A DNA stretch of 64,000 bases, from the NCBI RefSeq assembly GCF_022815645.1, contig NZ_JALGRO010000012.1:62001-126000 (forward strand). The letters run 5' to 3'. This document shows, one piece after another, positions 33,874 through 42,700 of the stretch. A program made the position numbers and the translations under genes. The notes below the pieces were generated by a model. That model saw only the letters and a list, made by a program, of their open reading frames with translations, was not told where the DNA came from and searched no databases. How positions within the stretch are numbered: the stretch's first letter is position 1; every line of letters starts with the position of its first letter. This DNA is from Curtobacterium sp. VKM Ac-2922 (GTDB taxonomy: Bacteria; Actinomycetota; Actinomycetes; Actinomycetales; Microbacteriaceae).

Positions 33874-34928
33874 TCGGCTGCCGGCTGGTCCGCTGCCGGC
33901 TGTTCCGTCGCTGGCCGCTTCGCCCGCGAGGGCTGGACGCGCGGCGGTTCGCCCGGCATCTTCGGGAAGTCCGGCGGGAAGGGCAGCTCCCCCAGTCCGT
34001 TCTCCAGGTCCCGCTCCCACCATGCCAGCAGTGGCGCGATCGACCCGGGCTGCTCCCCCATGGTCTCCCACGGGTCGCCGTGCTCGCGCAGACGACCGGG
34101 CACCGTCAGCACCGTGAAGGTCGTCGGGTCGGCATCTGCGAGCTCTTCCCACCGGATCGGCGTCGACACCGCGGCGTGCGCCAGGGCACGCGGGCTGTAC
34201 GCGCCGGCCATCGTGCGGTCGCGGTTCGCCTGGTTGAAGTCGACGAAGACGCGCTGTCCGCGCTCCTCCTTCCACCACGCGGTCGTGACATGGTCGGGCA
34301 TCCGCCGTTCGAGTTCGCGGGCTGCTGCGATCACGGCATGACGGACGTCGAGGAACTCGTGCTCGGGCACGATCGGGGCGAACACGTGCAGGCCGCGGTT
34401 GCCGCTCGTCTTGATCCACGCGGTCAGACCGACCTCGTCCAGCACCGTCCGCAGTGCTTCGGCCGCGGGGACGGCGTCGTGGAAGTCGGTTCCCGGCTGC
34501 GGGTCCAGGTCGATGCGGAGCTGGTCCGGATGGTCGCTGTCCGCGGCGCGCGAGGCCCACGGGTGGAACACGACGGTGTTCATCTGCGCTGCCCACACCG
34601 CCACGGCCGGCTCGTCGAGCACCAGCTGCGGGTGCTTCCGACCGCTCGGGTAGGTCACCGTCACCGAGCGCACGTACTCGGGGGCACCCTTGGGCGGGTT
34701 CTTCGAGAAGAACTGCTCGCCGTCGACCCCGCCCGGGAACCGTTGCAGGGACAGGGGGCGGTCGCCGTTCGCGCGGACGAACGGGCCGCCCACGTCGACC
34801 AGGTACTGCGCCAGGTCGAGCTTGGTGATGCCCGCGTCCGGCCACAGCACGCGCGATGGACTGCTGATCCGGACCTCGCGGTCGCCGTCCGGGCCGGGCA
34901 CCGTCAGCGTCGTCGCTTCACTCGCCAT
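33870..34928 (-). CDS. LigD-type primase-polymerase (Prim-Pol)
   Basis: A 352-residue archaeo-eukaryotic-primase-fold polymerase like the LigD polymerase domain or stand-alone Prim-PolC. Motif I is RIDLDPQPG (catalytic DxD), followed by TSGNRGLHVFAPI (primer/NTP binding) and RVFVDFNQANRDRTM (third Asp). The N-terminus has SRVLWPDAGITKLDLAQYLV, typical of PolDom. There is no ligase or nuclease domain. The C-terminal tail is Pro/Ala-rich. The start at 34928 fits the family. It probably fills gaps together with the nearby LigC; a role in end-joining would need Ku. Confidence 0.92.
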   Translation of the reverse strand: MASEATTLTVPGPDGDREVRISSPSRVLWPDAGITKLDLAQYLVDVGGPFVRANGDRPLSLQRFPGGVDGEQFFSKNPPKGAPEYVRSVTVTYPSGRKHPQLVLDEPAVAVWAAQMNTVVFHPWASRAADSDHPDQLRIDLDPQPGTDFHDAVPAAEALRTVLDEVGLTAWIKTSGNRGLHVFAPIVPEHEFLDVRHAVIAAARELERRMPDHVTTAWWKEERGQRVFVDFNQANRDRTMAGAYSPRALAHAAVSTPIRWEELADADPTTFTVLTVPGRLREHGDPWETMGEQPGSIAPLLAWWERDLENGLGELPFPPDFPKMPGEPPRVQPSRAKRPATEQPAADQPAAD

Positions 34929-34959
34929 GCTGGGCACCGTACTCGGCGCCGCCCGAGGA

Positions 34960-35613
34960 TCACATCGTGTTCCAGTGCAGGTGGCCGTTCGCGTCCGGCC
35001 CCTTGCCGCCGCACTGGTAGGACCGGCCGTTGGCGGCCTGCGCGACGGACCCGCTCTGCGCGTCGGCGCAGAACGCTCCCGGGGTGATCGCGGCGGGAGC
35101 CGGCGCGGCGGGGGCTTGCTGCGCCGGGGCAGCCTGTTCCACGGGCGCGGGTGCGGGTACCGGCGCGACGTACGAACCGATCGCGGTGACCTCGGCGACC
35201 GGAGGCGTCGTGACCGCCTTGTCGACCTCGTCGCGCGCCGTCTCGACACCGTCGGTCGTCGTGATGCGCCAGGTGGCGGTCAGTTCGCCGTCGACGCCGG
35301 TGGTCCGCAGCTGGGTCTGCCCCTTCGGCAGAGCCGGGTCGTCCACGGTGGTGCGCTCGAACGGCACCGGCGAGACGGTCGTCGCCTCGGAGACGGTGAC
35401 CACCGGAGTGGGAGTGGGCGTGGGAGTGGGCGTCGGGGACGGTGCGTGCGTTGCGTCGACGGCAGCGACCTGGTGCGACTGGGACGGCCCGGCCGCCGTC
35501 GCGACGGCACCGACCACGGCTCCCGCGGTCCCGACGCCCCCGATCCACAGCAGGCCGGCGACGACGACCACCACGGTCGCCTTGGTCTTCGTTGTCAGTG
35601 CTGCCCAGCGCAT
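34960..35613 (-). CDS. Secreted G5-domain protein
   Basis: A 217-residue exported protein. A hydrophobic N-terminal segment (ATVVVVVAGLLWIGGVGTAG) is followed by a Pro-Thr repeat linker and then a G5 domain (VVTVSEATTVSPVPFERTTV to VAEVTAIGSYV). G5 domains bind cell-wall glycans or zinc. A second Pro/Ala linker leads to a small Cys-containing module (FCADAQSGSVAQAANGRSYQ, then CGGKGPDANGHLHWNTM). The two Cys may form a disulfide. The start has AGGAACCAGGG upstream. It probably acts at the cell wall; no enzyme domain is present. Confidence 0.87.
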   Translation of the reverse strand: MRWAALTTKTKATVVVVVAGLLWIGGVGTAGAVVGAVATAAGPSQSHQVAAVDATHAPSPTPTPTPTPTPVVTVSEATTVSPVPFERTTVDDPALPKGQTQLRTTGVDGELTATWRITTTDGVETARDEVDKAVTTPPVAEVTAIGSYVAPVPAPAPVEQAAPAQQAPAAPAPAAITPGAFCADAQSGSVAQAANGRSYQCGGKGPDANGHLHWNTM

Positions 35614-35719
35614 CCCTGGTTCCTCTCGATCGCCTCAACCATGAGGGATGCTCCGTCTCCGCCCCACCCCCAGTGCGGGATTCCGCGCTCCGGGGACGAA
35701 GCCGGGGCAGGATTGGGGT

Positions 35720-36568
35720 GTGATCGCGTACCTCGGAGTGGACCTGGCGTGGGGGCTCGGCACTGAGCGGCGCACGCCGAACGAGACGGGACTCGCAGCG
35801 CTCGACGCTGACGGACGGGTGCTCGACGCCGGGTGGGCCCGCGGTGTCGACGACGTCACCGCGTGGGTCGTCGACCACCTCGGGCCGCGGACCCTGATCG
35901 GCGTGGACGCGTCACTGGTCGTCACGAACCCGACCGGGATCCGCGAGGCCGAACGGCAGGTCGGACAGCGCTACGGCCGGTGGAAGGTCGCCGCGAACCC
36001 CACCAACCTGGCCTCGGCGGCGAGCGCCGGTGCACACCTGCTCGACCGGCTGACCGCGCTCGGCATCGGGTACGTCAGCGACACGACCGCGATGCACGAG
36101 CGGACCGGGCCGGCGGTGTTCGAGTGCTACCCCTACACGACCCTCGTCGGGGTCGAGGAGCTCGGCTACGACGACGAACGTCCCCGGTACAAGCGACTCG
36201 ACACGGCGCTGCCGGCACCCGAGGCCCGCGCACGACGGGCCGTGGCGTTCGACGAGCTGGTCCGACGGCTGCGGATGACACCGCTCGACCCGCCGCTCGT
36301 GCTCGATGCCCATCCGCGCACGGCCGCGCTCGCGGACCCGTCGGTGCTGCACGGGCCGACGCACAAACACCGCGAGGACCTGCTGGACGGCGTCCTGTGT
36401 GCCTGGACCGCCGCGTTCTGGGAGCGGCACGGCGACCAGCGCGTGCAGGTGCTCGGAGGCGACCCGGGCCTCCCGTCCGACCCCGTCGACCAGGCGGGCC
36501 GACAGGGCGTCGTCGTGGCGCCGGCGCGCGGGTCGCAGCGGCGGCCCGCGGCTAGGCTGGAGACGTGA
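35720..36568 (+). CDS. DUF429-family protein
   Basis: A 282-residue protein starting at the GTG at 35720. YLGVDLAWG and LIGVDASLVVTNPTG are the acidic motifs of DUF429, an RNase H/Hsp70-like fold. VFECYPYTTLVGVEEL and HREDLLDGVLCAWTAAFWE are family strings; the latter matches the conserved KxxxDDaxDA-like helix. The biochemical role of DUF429 is not established; a nuclease is suspected. Its stop overlaps the next start as GTGA, tying it to a glycosyltransferase and a DNA glycosylase. Confidence 0.85.
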   Translation: MIAYLGVDLAWGLGTERRTPNETGLAALDADGRVLDAGWARGVDDVTAWVVDHLGPRTLIGVDASLVVTNPTGIREAERQVGQRYGRWKVAANPTNLASAASAGAHLLDRLTALGIGYVSDTTAMHERTGPAVFECYPYTTLVGVEELGYDDERPRYKRLDTALPAPEARARRAVAFDELVRRLRMTPLDPPLVLDAHPRTAALADPSVLHGPTHKHREDLLDGVLCAWTAAFWERHGDQRVQVLGGDPGLPSDPVDQAGRQGVVVAPARGSQRRPAARLET

Positions 36569-37767
36569 GCGACGCCCCCGAACTCCTGCGCATCGGCCTG
36601 GTCTCGCTGCACACCTCCCCCGGCGACGAACCCGGCTCCGGCGAGGTCGGCGGCATGAACGTCGTCGTGCGGCACCAGGCCGAAGCACTCGCGGACCGCG
36701 GCCACCACGTCGAGATCATCACCCGACGGTCCTCGCCCACCCAGCCCGACTCCGTGTCGCTCGTGCCGGGCGTGTGCCTGCGGTTCCTGTCGGCGGGACC
36801 GGCCGAACCCGTGCCGAAGGGCGAGCACGACGCGTTCATCGAGCCGTTCCGGCACGAGCTGGCCGCCCTCGGCACCTACGACGTCCTGCACTCCCACCAC
36901 TGGTTCTCCGGCGTGGCCGCGCTGCCGGTGGCGCGCGAACGCGGCGTCCCGCACGTGCAGTCCTTCCACTCGATCGCGGCCGACTCCGACTCGCCGCTGT
37001 CCGAGGGCGAACGCCCAGAGTCGGCGGGTCGGATGGCGGGCGAGGCGATGCTCGCACGCGACTCCGACGCCGTCGTGGTGATCAGCGAGGCCGAGGCCGA
37101 CACCGTCCGAGACCGGCTCGGCGGTGACGCTGCTCGCCTGTGGATCGTCCCGCCCGGGGTCGACGGCTCGGTGTTCCGTCCCGCTGCCGCCGGCGCTCGT
37201 CGTCCGTCGGTGCCCTACGTCGTCGCCGCGGCGCGGGTGCAGCCGCTCAAGGGCCTGGACCTGGCGATCGAGGCCATCGCCGGGATCTCCGAGTCGGTCC
37301 GTCCGACCCTGGTGATCGCCGGGGACTCGTCCAGCGAGGCCGGCGACCACCTCGCCGAGCTGCAGGCCCTGGCGACCTCGCTGGGGGTCGCCGACCGGGT
37401 CACGTTCATCGGGCCGCAGACCCGCGCCGACCTGGCGCTGCTGTTCCGCGGGTCGTCGGCGGTGCTCGTGCCGTCACACTCCGAGACGTACGGACTCGTG
37501 GCGCTCGAGGGCTCGGCGTCCGGGGTGCCGGTCGTGGCGGCCGCCGCGGGTGGTCTCCGCGAGGCCGTGGTCGACGGCGAGACCGGGGTGGTGCTCGAAT
37601 CGCGCGCGCCCGAGGTGTGGGCCGCCGAGATCGAACGGATCCTGACCGAACCCGCCTACGCGGCCGGCCTGTCCGCCGCCGGCCGCGAGCACGCCGAACG
37701 CCTGAGCTGGGACCGTTCGGCCGCCGGCCTGGAGCGGGTGTACCGCCGGGTGCTCGGGCGGGACTGA
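36565..37767 (+). CDS. MshA-like GT4 glycosyltransferase
   Basis: A 400-residue GT-B enzyme of family GT4. The N-terminal domain opens with SLHTSPGDEPGSGEVGGMNV, matching the MshA (D-inositol-3-phosphate GlcNAc transferase) loop, and has VLHSHHWFSGVAAL. The C-terminal nucleotide-sugar domain has AAARVQPLKGLDLAIEA and SETYGLVALEGSASGVPVVA with the EX7E motif. MshA starts mycothiol synthesis, but related enzymes make other glycans, so no symbol is given. It overlaps DUF429 upstream and the uracil-glycosylase downstream (TGATG). Confidence 0.85.
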   Translation: MSDAPELLRIGLVSLHTSPGDEPGSGEVGGMNVVVRHQAEALADRGHHVEIITRRSSPTQPDSVSLVPGVCLRFLSAGPAEPVPKGEHDAFIEPFRHELAALGTYDVLHSHHWFSGVAALPVARERGVPHVQSFHSIAADSDSPLSEGERPESAGRMAGEAMLARDSDAVVVISEAEADTVRDRLGGDAARLWIVPPGVDGSVFRPAAAGARRPSVPYVVAAARVQPLKGLDLAIEAIAGISESVRPTLVIAGDSSSEAGDHLAELQALATSLGVADRVTFIGPQTRADLALLFRGSSAVLVPSHSETYGLVALEGSASGVPVVAAAAGGLREAVVDGETGVVLESRAPEVWAAEIERILTEPAYAAGLSAAGREHAERLSWDRSAAGLERVYRRVLGRD

Positions 37768-38366
37768 TGGGCCGGACGCTCGACCTCGGCCCGTTCTGGG
37801 CGGCGCTCGACGCGGTCCCGGTCGCGGACGACGCCGAGGCGCTCTACGACGTCGCGACGGCCGACAGTCGGCTGCGCCGTCAGAACCTGACGCGGTACCT
37901 CGACACGGTCGGGCCCGGAGCCGACACCCTGCTGGTGGCCGAGGCCCCTGGGTGGCGTGGCATGACGAACACGGGCATCCCGTTCACGAGCATGCGGGAA
38001 CTCGGGCCCGAGTACCTGACGCCACCCGAACCGACGGCGCCGTGGGAGGCGTCGTCGCGGGTCGTGCACGCGGCGCTCGAGGGGTGGCGTGGACCGCTGC
38101 CCGTCGCGTGGGCGATCGTCCCGCACCACCCGTTCGTCGGGACGGACCGGCTGACGAACCGGACCCCGCGTCCGTCTGAGGTGCGCGACGGCGCCCCGGT
38201 GACGCTGGCGTTGCTGCGGGCGCTCGGCGCATCGCGGATCGTCGCCGTCGGACGGAAGGCGCAGGGCGCGCTTGCGAGTGCGGGCATCGACGCGGTCGCG
38301 GTGCGACATCCGGCACAGGGAGGCGCGCGGCAGTTCACCGAGCAGCTGGCGGCGCTGTCCGACTGA
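37767..38366 (+). CDS. Uracil-DNA glycosylase superfamily protein
   Basis: A 199-residue protein. LLVAEAPGWRGMTNTGIPFT resembles motif A of family-4-like uracil-DNA glycosylases (EAPG...TGIPF), and AVRHPAQGGARQF occupies the place of the HPS-type motif B. RIVAVGRKAQGAL is the helix before it. No Fe-S cysteines are visible, so it is not a typical family-4/5 enzyme. It probably binds or excises modified bases. It is coupled to the MshA-like gene by TGATG. Confidence 0.8.
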   Translation: MGRTLDLGPFWAALDAVPVADDAEALYDVATADSRLRRQNLTRYLDTVGPGADTLLVAEAPGWRGMTNTGIPFTSMRELGPEYLTPPEPTAPWEASSRVVHAALEGWRGPLPVAWAIVPHHPFVGTDRLTNRTPRPSEVRDGAPVTLALLRALGASRIVAVGRKAQGALASAGIDAVAVRHPAQGGARQFTEQLAALSD

Positions 38367-38427
38367 GCCCGCAGCGGTCCACCGGGGTACTCCGGGGGTA
38401 CTCCGGACCGTCGGCGCGCGCCGGAGG

Positions 38428-38856
38428 TCAGGCCGGCTGGATGTCCACGCCCTTGGCGGTGAGCGCCTCGGCCACGTGCGGGGGCAGGCGGGTGGCGACG
38501 TACACCGTGCGCAGCGCCGGCAGCTCGACGACGTCGTCCCAGTTCTGCGGGTCGAAGCGGTCGTCGGTGCCCTCCCACCCGGGGTGCACGTCCTGCAGGA
38601 CCTCGAGATCGGAGTCCACGGTCAACTCGGAGACCAGCGCCAGGTGCGAGGGCAGCAGGTCGAGGTCGTCGTAGTACTCGCGGGCGCGGCCGTCCTGCCC
38701 CTCGACGTCGATGTCCTCGTCCGACTCGTCCGCATCGTCGGCGTCGTAGGGCTCGAGCACGTCGAGGTCGTAGCAGAGCACGTCGAGCACCAGCAGCTTC
38801 GCGTTGAAGTCGGCGAACTCGATCGGTTCCTCGGTGGTGTTCGACTCGTCGTCCAT
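38428..38856 (-). CDS. Acidic DUF6892-like protein
   Basis: A 142-residue, strongly acidic protein. FADFNAKLLVLDVLCYDLDV, LVSELTVDSDLEVLQDVHPG, WEGTDDRFDPQNWDDV and LPALRTVYVATRLPPHVAEA match the layout I recall for DUF6892: a compact alpha/beta domain found in immunity-like contexts. An Asp/Glu-rich insert (about residues 45-60) is unusual. No toxin gene lies next to it. It has its own upstream gap of 141 bases. Function unknown. Confidence 0.68.
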   Translation of the reverse strand: MDDESNTTEEPIEFADFNAKLLVLDVLCYDLDVLEPYDADDADESDEDIDVEGQDGRAREYYDDLDLLPSHLALVSELTVDSDLEVLQDVHPGWEGTDDRFDPQNWDDVVELPALRTVYVATRLPPHVAEALTAKGVDIQPA

Positions 38857-38997
38857 GCAGCGGATGCTAACGGCGCGCCCCGAGCAACGCCTGGCTCTCC
38901 GCTGGGGCGTTTCGCGCAGGACACGAGCGTGTTGCGATGCCCGGCGAGAACTCTGTGAGACTGGACAGGGAAGCCGCCACGGTGGACAGTGTGGTGC

Positions 38998-40488
38998 ATG
39001 GCCACAACCGACACCGAGCGTCCGACGACCGAGCAGCCCGAGCTGCGCCGCGTCCTCGGTCCCAAGCTGCTGCTGTTGTTCATCGTCGGGGACATCCTCG
39101 GCACGGGCGTCTACGCCCTGACGGGTCAGGTCGCCGCCGAGGTCGGTGGAGCGGCGTGGCTTCCCTTCCTGATCGCGTTCGCGGTCGCTCTGCTGACGGC
39201 GTTCTCGTACCTGGAACTCGTGACGAAGTACCCGCAGACGGCCGGCGCGGCACTGTACGTGCACAAGGCCTTCGGCGTGCACTTCATCACGTTCATCGTC
39301 ACGTTCATCGTGATGTGCTCGGGGATCACCTCGGCGTCGACGGCATCGCGGGCGTTCGCGGCGAACCTCGGCGTCGGCTTCGGGCTGGAACTGCCGAACA
39401 GCGTGGTGATGCTCATCGCGATGGGCTTCATGCTCGCCGTCATGGCGATCAACTTCCGCGGTGTCAGCGAGAGCGTGAAGACCAACGTCGTGCTGACCCT
39501 GGTCGAACTCAGCGGTCTGGTGATGGTGATCCTGATCGGGTTCTGGGCGATCGCGGGCGGCAACGCGGACTTCTCGCGCGTGGTGATGTTCGAGACCCCC
39601 GAAGACAAGAGCCTGCTGCTGTCGATCTCCACGGCGACGTCGCTGGCGTTCTTCGCGATGGTCGGCTTCGAGGACTCGGTGAACATGGCCGAGGAGACCA
39701 AGGACCCGTCCAGGATCTTCCCGAAGGTCATGCTGACGGGCCTCGGCATCACCGCCGTGATCTACGTGCTCGTGTCCATCTGCGCGGTCGCCGTCGTGCC
39801 GATCGGTGAGCTCGCCGGCAACGAGACGCCGCTGGTCACCGTCGTGCAGACCGCGGCCCCGGACTTCCCGATCGGCAACCTGCTGCCCTTCATCTCGATG
39901 TTCGCCGTGGCCAACACCGCGCTCATCAACATGATGATGGCGTCGCGGCTGCTGTACGGCATGAGCAAGCAGGGCGTGCTGCCCGGGTTCCTGTCGAAGG
40001 TGTCGCAGACCCGCCGCACCCCGTCGACCGCGATCGTCTTCACGACGCTCATCTCGCTCGCCCTGATCGGCTGGGTGTCCCTGAGCCCGGACTCCCCCAT
40101 CGTGGTCGTGCTCGGCGGCACCACGTCGCTGCTGCTGCTGTCGGTGTTCGCCGTGGTGAACCTGTCGGTGCTGGTGCTGCGACGCGACAAGATCGGCCAC
40201 AAGCACTTCAAGGCGGGCATCGTGATCCCCGTGATCGGCGTGGCCACCTGCCTGTGGCTCGTGCTGCCGTTCTCGTCCGGTCGCGCGATCGAGCAGTACC
40301 AGATCGCGGGCGCCCTGCTGGCGCTCGGCGTGCTGCTGTGGGTCGTGACGTGGTTCACGCACGGTCGCAAGCAGACCAAGAAGGCACCCACCGGCGTCGT
40401 CACCGAGCCGATGCAGGTCGTCCACGCCGATGCCAGCGCACGCACCGGCACCGACGCCGACACCGACGCCGACCGCGACGGGCGCTGA
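38998..40488 (+). CDS. APC-family amino-acid permease
   Basis: A 496-residue transporter with 12 hydrophobic segments. The first helix GPKLLLLFIVGDILGTGVYA holds the unwound glycine motif of the APC fold. FFAMVGFEDSVNMAEETKDP is the consensus amphipathic region between helices 6 and 7. The C-terminal 40 residues are polar and end in an Asp/Thr repeat. It probably imports amino acids by proton symport; specificity is unknown. The start at 38998 has no clear ribosome site, so it could be a leaderless or weakly translated message. A strong hairpin follows. Confidence 0.88.
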   Translation: MATTDTERPTTEQPELRRVLGPKLLLLFIVGDILGTGVYALTGQVAAEVGGAAWLPFLIAFAVALLTAFSYLELVTKYPQTAGAALYVHKAFGVHFITFIVTFIVMCSGITSASTASRAFAANLGVGFGLELPNSVVMLIAMGFMLAVMAINFRGVSESVKTNVVLTLVELSGLVMVILIGFWAIAGGNADFSRVVMFETPEDKSLLLSISTATSLAFFAMVGFEDSVNMAEETKDPSRIFPKVMLTGLGITAVIYVLVSICAVAVVPIGELAGNETPLVTVVQTAAPDFPIGNLLPFISMFAVANTALINMMMASRLLYGMSKQGVLPGFLSKVSQTRRTPSTAIVFTTLISLALIGWVSLSPDSPIVVVLGGTTSLLLLSVFAVVNLSVLVLRRDKIGHKHFKAGIVIPVIGVATCLWLVLPFSSGRAIEQYQIAGALLALGVLLWVVTWFTHGRKQTKKAPTGVVTEPMQVVHADASARTGTDADTDADRDGR

Positions 40489-40516
40489 CCACCGGGCACC
40501 TGAACTGGGGCATGTC

Positions 40517-40543
40517 GAGGGCGGCCGTTCCCAGGCCGCCCTC
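40517..40543 (+). terminator. Hairpin after the APC permease
   Basis: GAGGGCGGCC (40517-40526) pairs with GGCCGCCCTC (40534-40543) around GTTCCCA, 29 bases after the permease stop. It has no long T-run. Confidence 0.75.
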
Positions 40544-40581
40544 GTACCCTCGTCCTGGCACCCGGACGGAAGGACCCGAAC

Positions 40582-41202
40582 ATGCACCGTGTCGGCATCA
40601 CCCTGGCGTCCGTGTTCGGCGCCGGGATCGTGGCCGTCGGCGTCGGCGTCGTCGTGCTGGTCGTCATCGCCGTCAACTCGCTGTCCGGCCTCGCGGGTTC
40701 GACCTCGACGCCGCAGGCCGTCACCTGCCCGTCCGCCGCGTCGAAGACGATCGGCGGCATCGTGGTCCCCGAGGGGCCGGTCGCCGGGTACTGCCAGGAC
40801 CGCCTGGTGAACGCCGCCTACGTCATCCAGGCCGCCCGGTCGCTCGGCATCGGCCCGCACACCCAGGCGGTCGGGGTGATGACCGCGATCGGCGAGTCCG
40901 GCCTGCAGAACCTGGACCACGGCGACGCCGTCGGACCCGACAGCCGTGGACTGTTCCAGCAGCGGGACAACGGCGCCTGGGGCACGTACGAGCAACGAAT
41001 GGACCCGTACACGGCGGCGTCGATGTTCTACGCGAAGCTGGTCAAGGTCCCCGGGTGGAAGACCATGACACCGACGCAGATGGCGCACGCGGTGCAGGTG
41101 AACGCCGACCCGGACCACTACGCGAAGTCGTGGCCGACGGCGAAGGCCGTGGTCGAGGGACTGACCGGCCAGGACGTGCCGGACACCGCTCCCCAGGGCT
41201 GA
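40582..41202 (+). CDS. Membrane-anchored lysozyme-like (putative lytic transglycosylase) protein
   Basis: A 206-residue protein with an N-terminal membrane anchor (GAGIVAVGVGVVVLVVIAVN) and an exported domain. The domain reads VGVMTAIGESGLQNLDHGDA then RGLFQQRDNGAWGTYEQRM; this pattern, with the Glu after IG, is the lysozyme-like fold common in actinobacterial wall hydrolases and conjugation proteins. It may cleave peptidoglycan glycan strands. The GGAAGGA site before the ATG is good. It converges on a hypothetical gene. Confidence 0.82.
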   Translation: MHRVGITLASVFGAGIVAVGVGVVVLVVIAVNSLSGLAGSTSTPQAVTCPSAASKTIGGIVVPEGPVAGYCQDRLVNAAYVIQAARSLGIGPHTQAVGVMTAIGESGLQNLDHGDAVGPDSRGLFQQRDNGAWGTYEQRMDPYTAASMFYAKLVKVPGWKTMTPTQMAHAVQVNADPDHYAKSWPTAKAVVEGLTGQDVPDTAPQG

Positions 41203-41271
41203 CGCCCCCGGCTCAGGCCGAACACCGGCCCGCCGGACGCCGGCCCGACCGACGCCGGCCCACGCCGAACG

Positions 41272-41709
41272 TCACGCCGCTGCCCCGGTCACCTCGTCGT
41301 CGTCGAGCTCGACCATCGCCGCACCGCCGTCGTGCACGACGACCTGGCCGCGCAGCCGCACGTGGTGCTCGCCGAGGACGCAGGCCATCGCGTCGACCCA
41401 CTCCCAGTCCACCGGGCTGAGGTCGCGGGCACCGGGGCGCTCCCACGCCAGGACGACCTGCGCGGCGTCGACCTGTTCCACCAGGTCGGCGATCAGCGCG
41501 CCGAAGTCCTCGACGTGGTCGTCGGGCTGGTACGGCAGGTCGGCGATCGGCACGACGAGCTGGATCGGGATCCCGCGGGCAGCGAGGAAGAGCACCCAGC
41601 ACTGCCGCCGGATGGGGCGTTCGAGGAGGGCGACGACGAGGTCGACCACGTCGTCGTCGGTACGGACTGCGGTTCGCTCGAGTCGTTCGAGCACGTCGGT
41701 GTCTGGCAT
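41272..41709 (-). CDS. Conserved-type hypothetical protein, 145 residues
   Basis: An acidic, soluble 145-residue alpha/beta protein. It has regular hydrophobic strands (CWVLFLAARGIPIQLVVPIA, AQVVLAWERPG, GQVVVHDGG) reminiscent of JAB-like or RadC-like folds, but metal-binding residues are not evident, so no family is claimed. No signal peptide is present. The next gene upstream on the strand is 100 bases away. Confidence 0.65.
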   Translation of the reverse strand: MPDTDVLERLERTAVRTDDDVVDLVVALLERPIRRQCWVLFLAARGIPIQLVVPIADLPYQPDDHVEDFGALIADLVEQVDAAQVVLAWERPGARDLSPVDWEWVDAMACVLGEHHVRLRGQVVVHDGGAAMVELDDDEVTGAAA

Positions 41710-41809
41710 GGCTCAACGGTCGCGGACCACACGCGCCGACAGCGGACCGGGACCACAACTGTGGACGAACCAGATCCGGCGCCGACCTGTGGAGGAAGGA
41801 GGAGCGGAC

Positions 41810-42223
41810 TCAGATGCCGTGCGTGATCGCGCTGTCGACCAGGGCGAGCGCCCCGAAGAACACCACCACGACGGCCACCAGCCCCGTGAGCGGGATCGGC
41901 CACGCCAGCCGACGACGCACCAGGCGGAGCACCGAGAACACGATCGCGAGCGCCACGGCCAGTGCCACGAGCACCGGCCCGGCGTACACGGCCACGCCAC
42001 CGAGCGTCTCGTCGCAGCTGTTCCCCGGAGCCGTGCACGACCCGAACCCGAGCGACAGGAACACGATCCCCCACCCGGCGACGAGCGCGACGACCGCGTC
42101 GATCGACAGCAGGGTGATGGTGGCCACCAGGTCCGCCACACGACGGCCACCGACCACCGGGCGCCGGACACGCACACCGGGCCCGGCCGGACCGGACTCG
42201 GACGGCGCCACCGGCGCGGTCAT
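41810..42223 (-). CDS. Small integral membrane protein, 137 residues
   Basis: A protein with three hydrophobic helices: DLVATITLLSIDAVVALVAG, VAVYAGPVLVALAVALAIVF and PIPLTGLVAVVVVFFGALAL. The loop after the first helix has a Cys pair (GSCTAPGNSCDETL) that could form an extracytoplasmic disulfide. No family is recognised. The ATG at 42223 lies five bases after the DoxX stop, so the two form an operon. Confidence 0.72.
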   Translation of the reverse strand: MTAPVAPSESGPAGPGVRVRRPVVGGRRVADLVATITLLSIDAVVALVAGWGIVFLSLGFGSCTAPGNSCDETLGGVAVYAGPVLVALAVALAIVFSVLRLVRRRLAWPIPLTGLVAVVVVFFGALALVDSAITHGI

Positions 42224-42228
42224 CGGTG

Positions 42229-42609
42229 TCAGCGAGACCCGCCGCGCGTGGACCAGAGCGACGCGGCGATCAACAGGGGCTGCCCGAACAGCCGGCCGAT
42301 GCGCTTGGTGTCCGAGTCCAACCCGAAGGCATCGCGGCGGTTGAGCCACTGCGAGATGTTGCCTGGGAACACGGCGACGAAGAACCACGCCAGCAGGTTG
42401 CCGACGAACCGGCGGCGGCCGCGCGGGGCGAGCAGGAGCGCGGAGCCGAGACCGATCTCGGCGACGCCGGAGGCCAGCACCGTGGTGTCGGTGTCGAGCG
42501 GCACGAAGTCCGGCACCTGGGCCTGGAAGTCCTTCCGCGCGAAGGTGAGGTGACTCGTGCCGGCGAAGACCAGCGCGAGTCCGAGCAGGACACGGACGAA
42601 CGAACGCAT
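42229..42609 (-). CDS. DoxX-family membrane protein
   Basis: A 126-residue protein with four short helices. MRSFVRVLLGLALVFAGTSH is the DoxX start, followed by a loop ending FVPLDTDTTVLASGVAEIGL and GNLLAWFFVAVFPGNISQWL. DoxX proteins are linked to quinone and redox stress functions, but this short branch is uncharacterised. A small membrane gene follows after five bases. It is divergent from another small membrane protein. Confidence 0.82.
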   Translation of the reverse strand: MRSFVRVLLGLALVFAGTSHLTFARKDFQAQVPDFVPLDTDTTVLASGVAEIGLGSALLLAPRGRRRFVGNLLAWFFVAVFPGNISQWLNRRDAFGLDSDTKRIGRLFGQPLLIAASLWSTRGGSR

Positions 42610-42700
42610 GCACCCAGCATGCCCGGCCCGCGGGTCCAGCGCACGCCGACGCCGAGGACCCGCGTCCGTCGGACGCCACGAGCATCGGTAGGTTCAGCAC

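Noticed and set aside
36565..37767. Calling the glycosyltransferase mshA
   Set aside because: The loop resembles MshA, but other GT4 enzymes share it and no other mycothiol gene is in the window.
38377..38412. Hairpin after the uracil-glycosylase gene formed by CGGTCC and GGACCG around two GGGGTACTCC repeats
   Set aside because: The stem is short and the loop is long, so a terminator call is not justified.
41220..41265. Repeated ACGCCGGCCC units between two convergent genes
   Set aside because: They are short and imperfect and form no convincing stem; ordinary high-G+C sequence.
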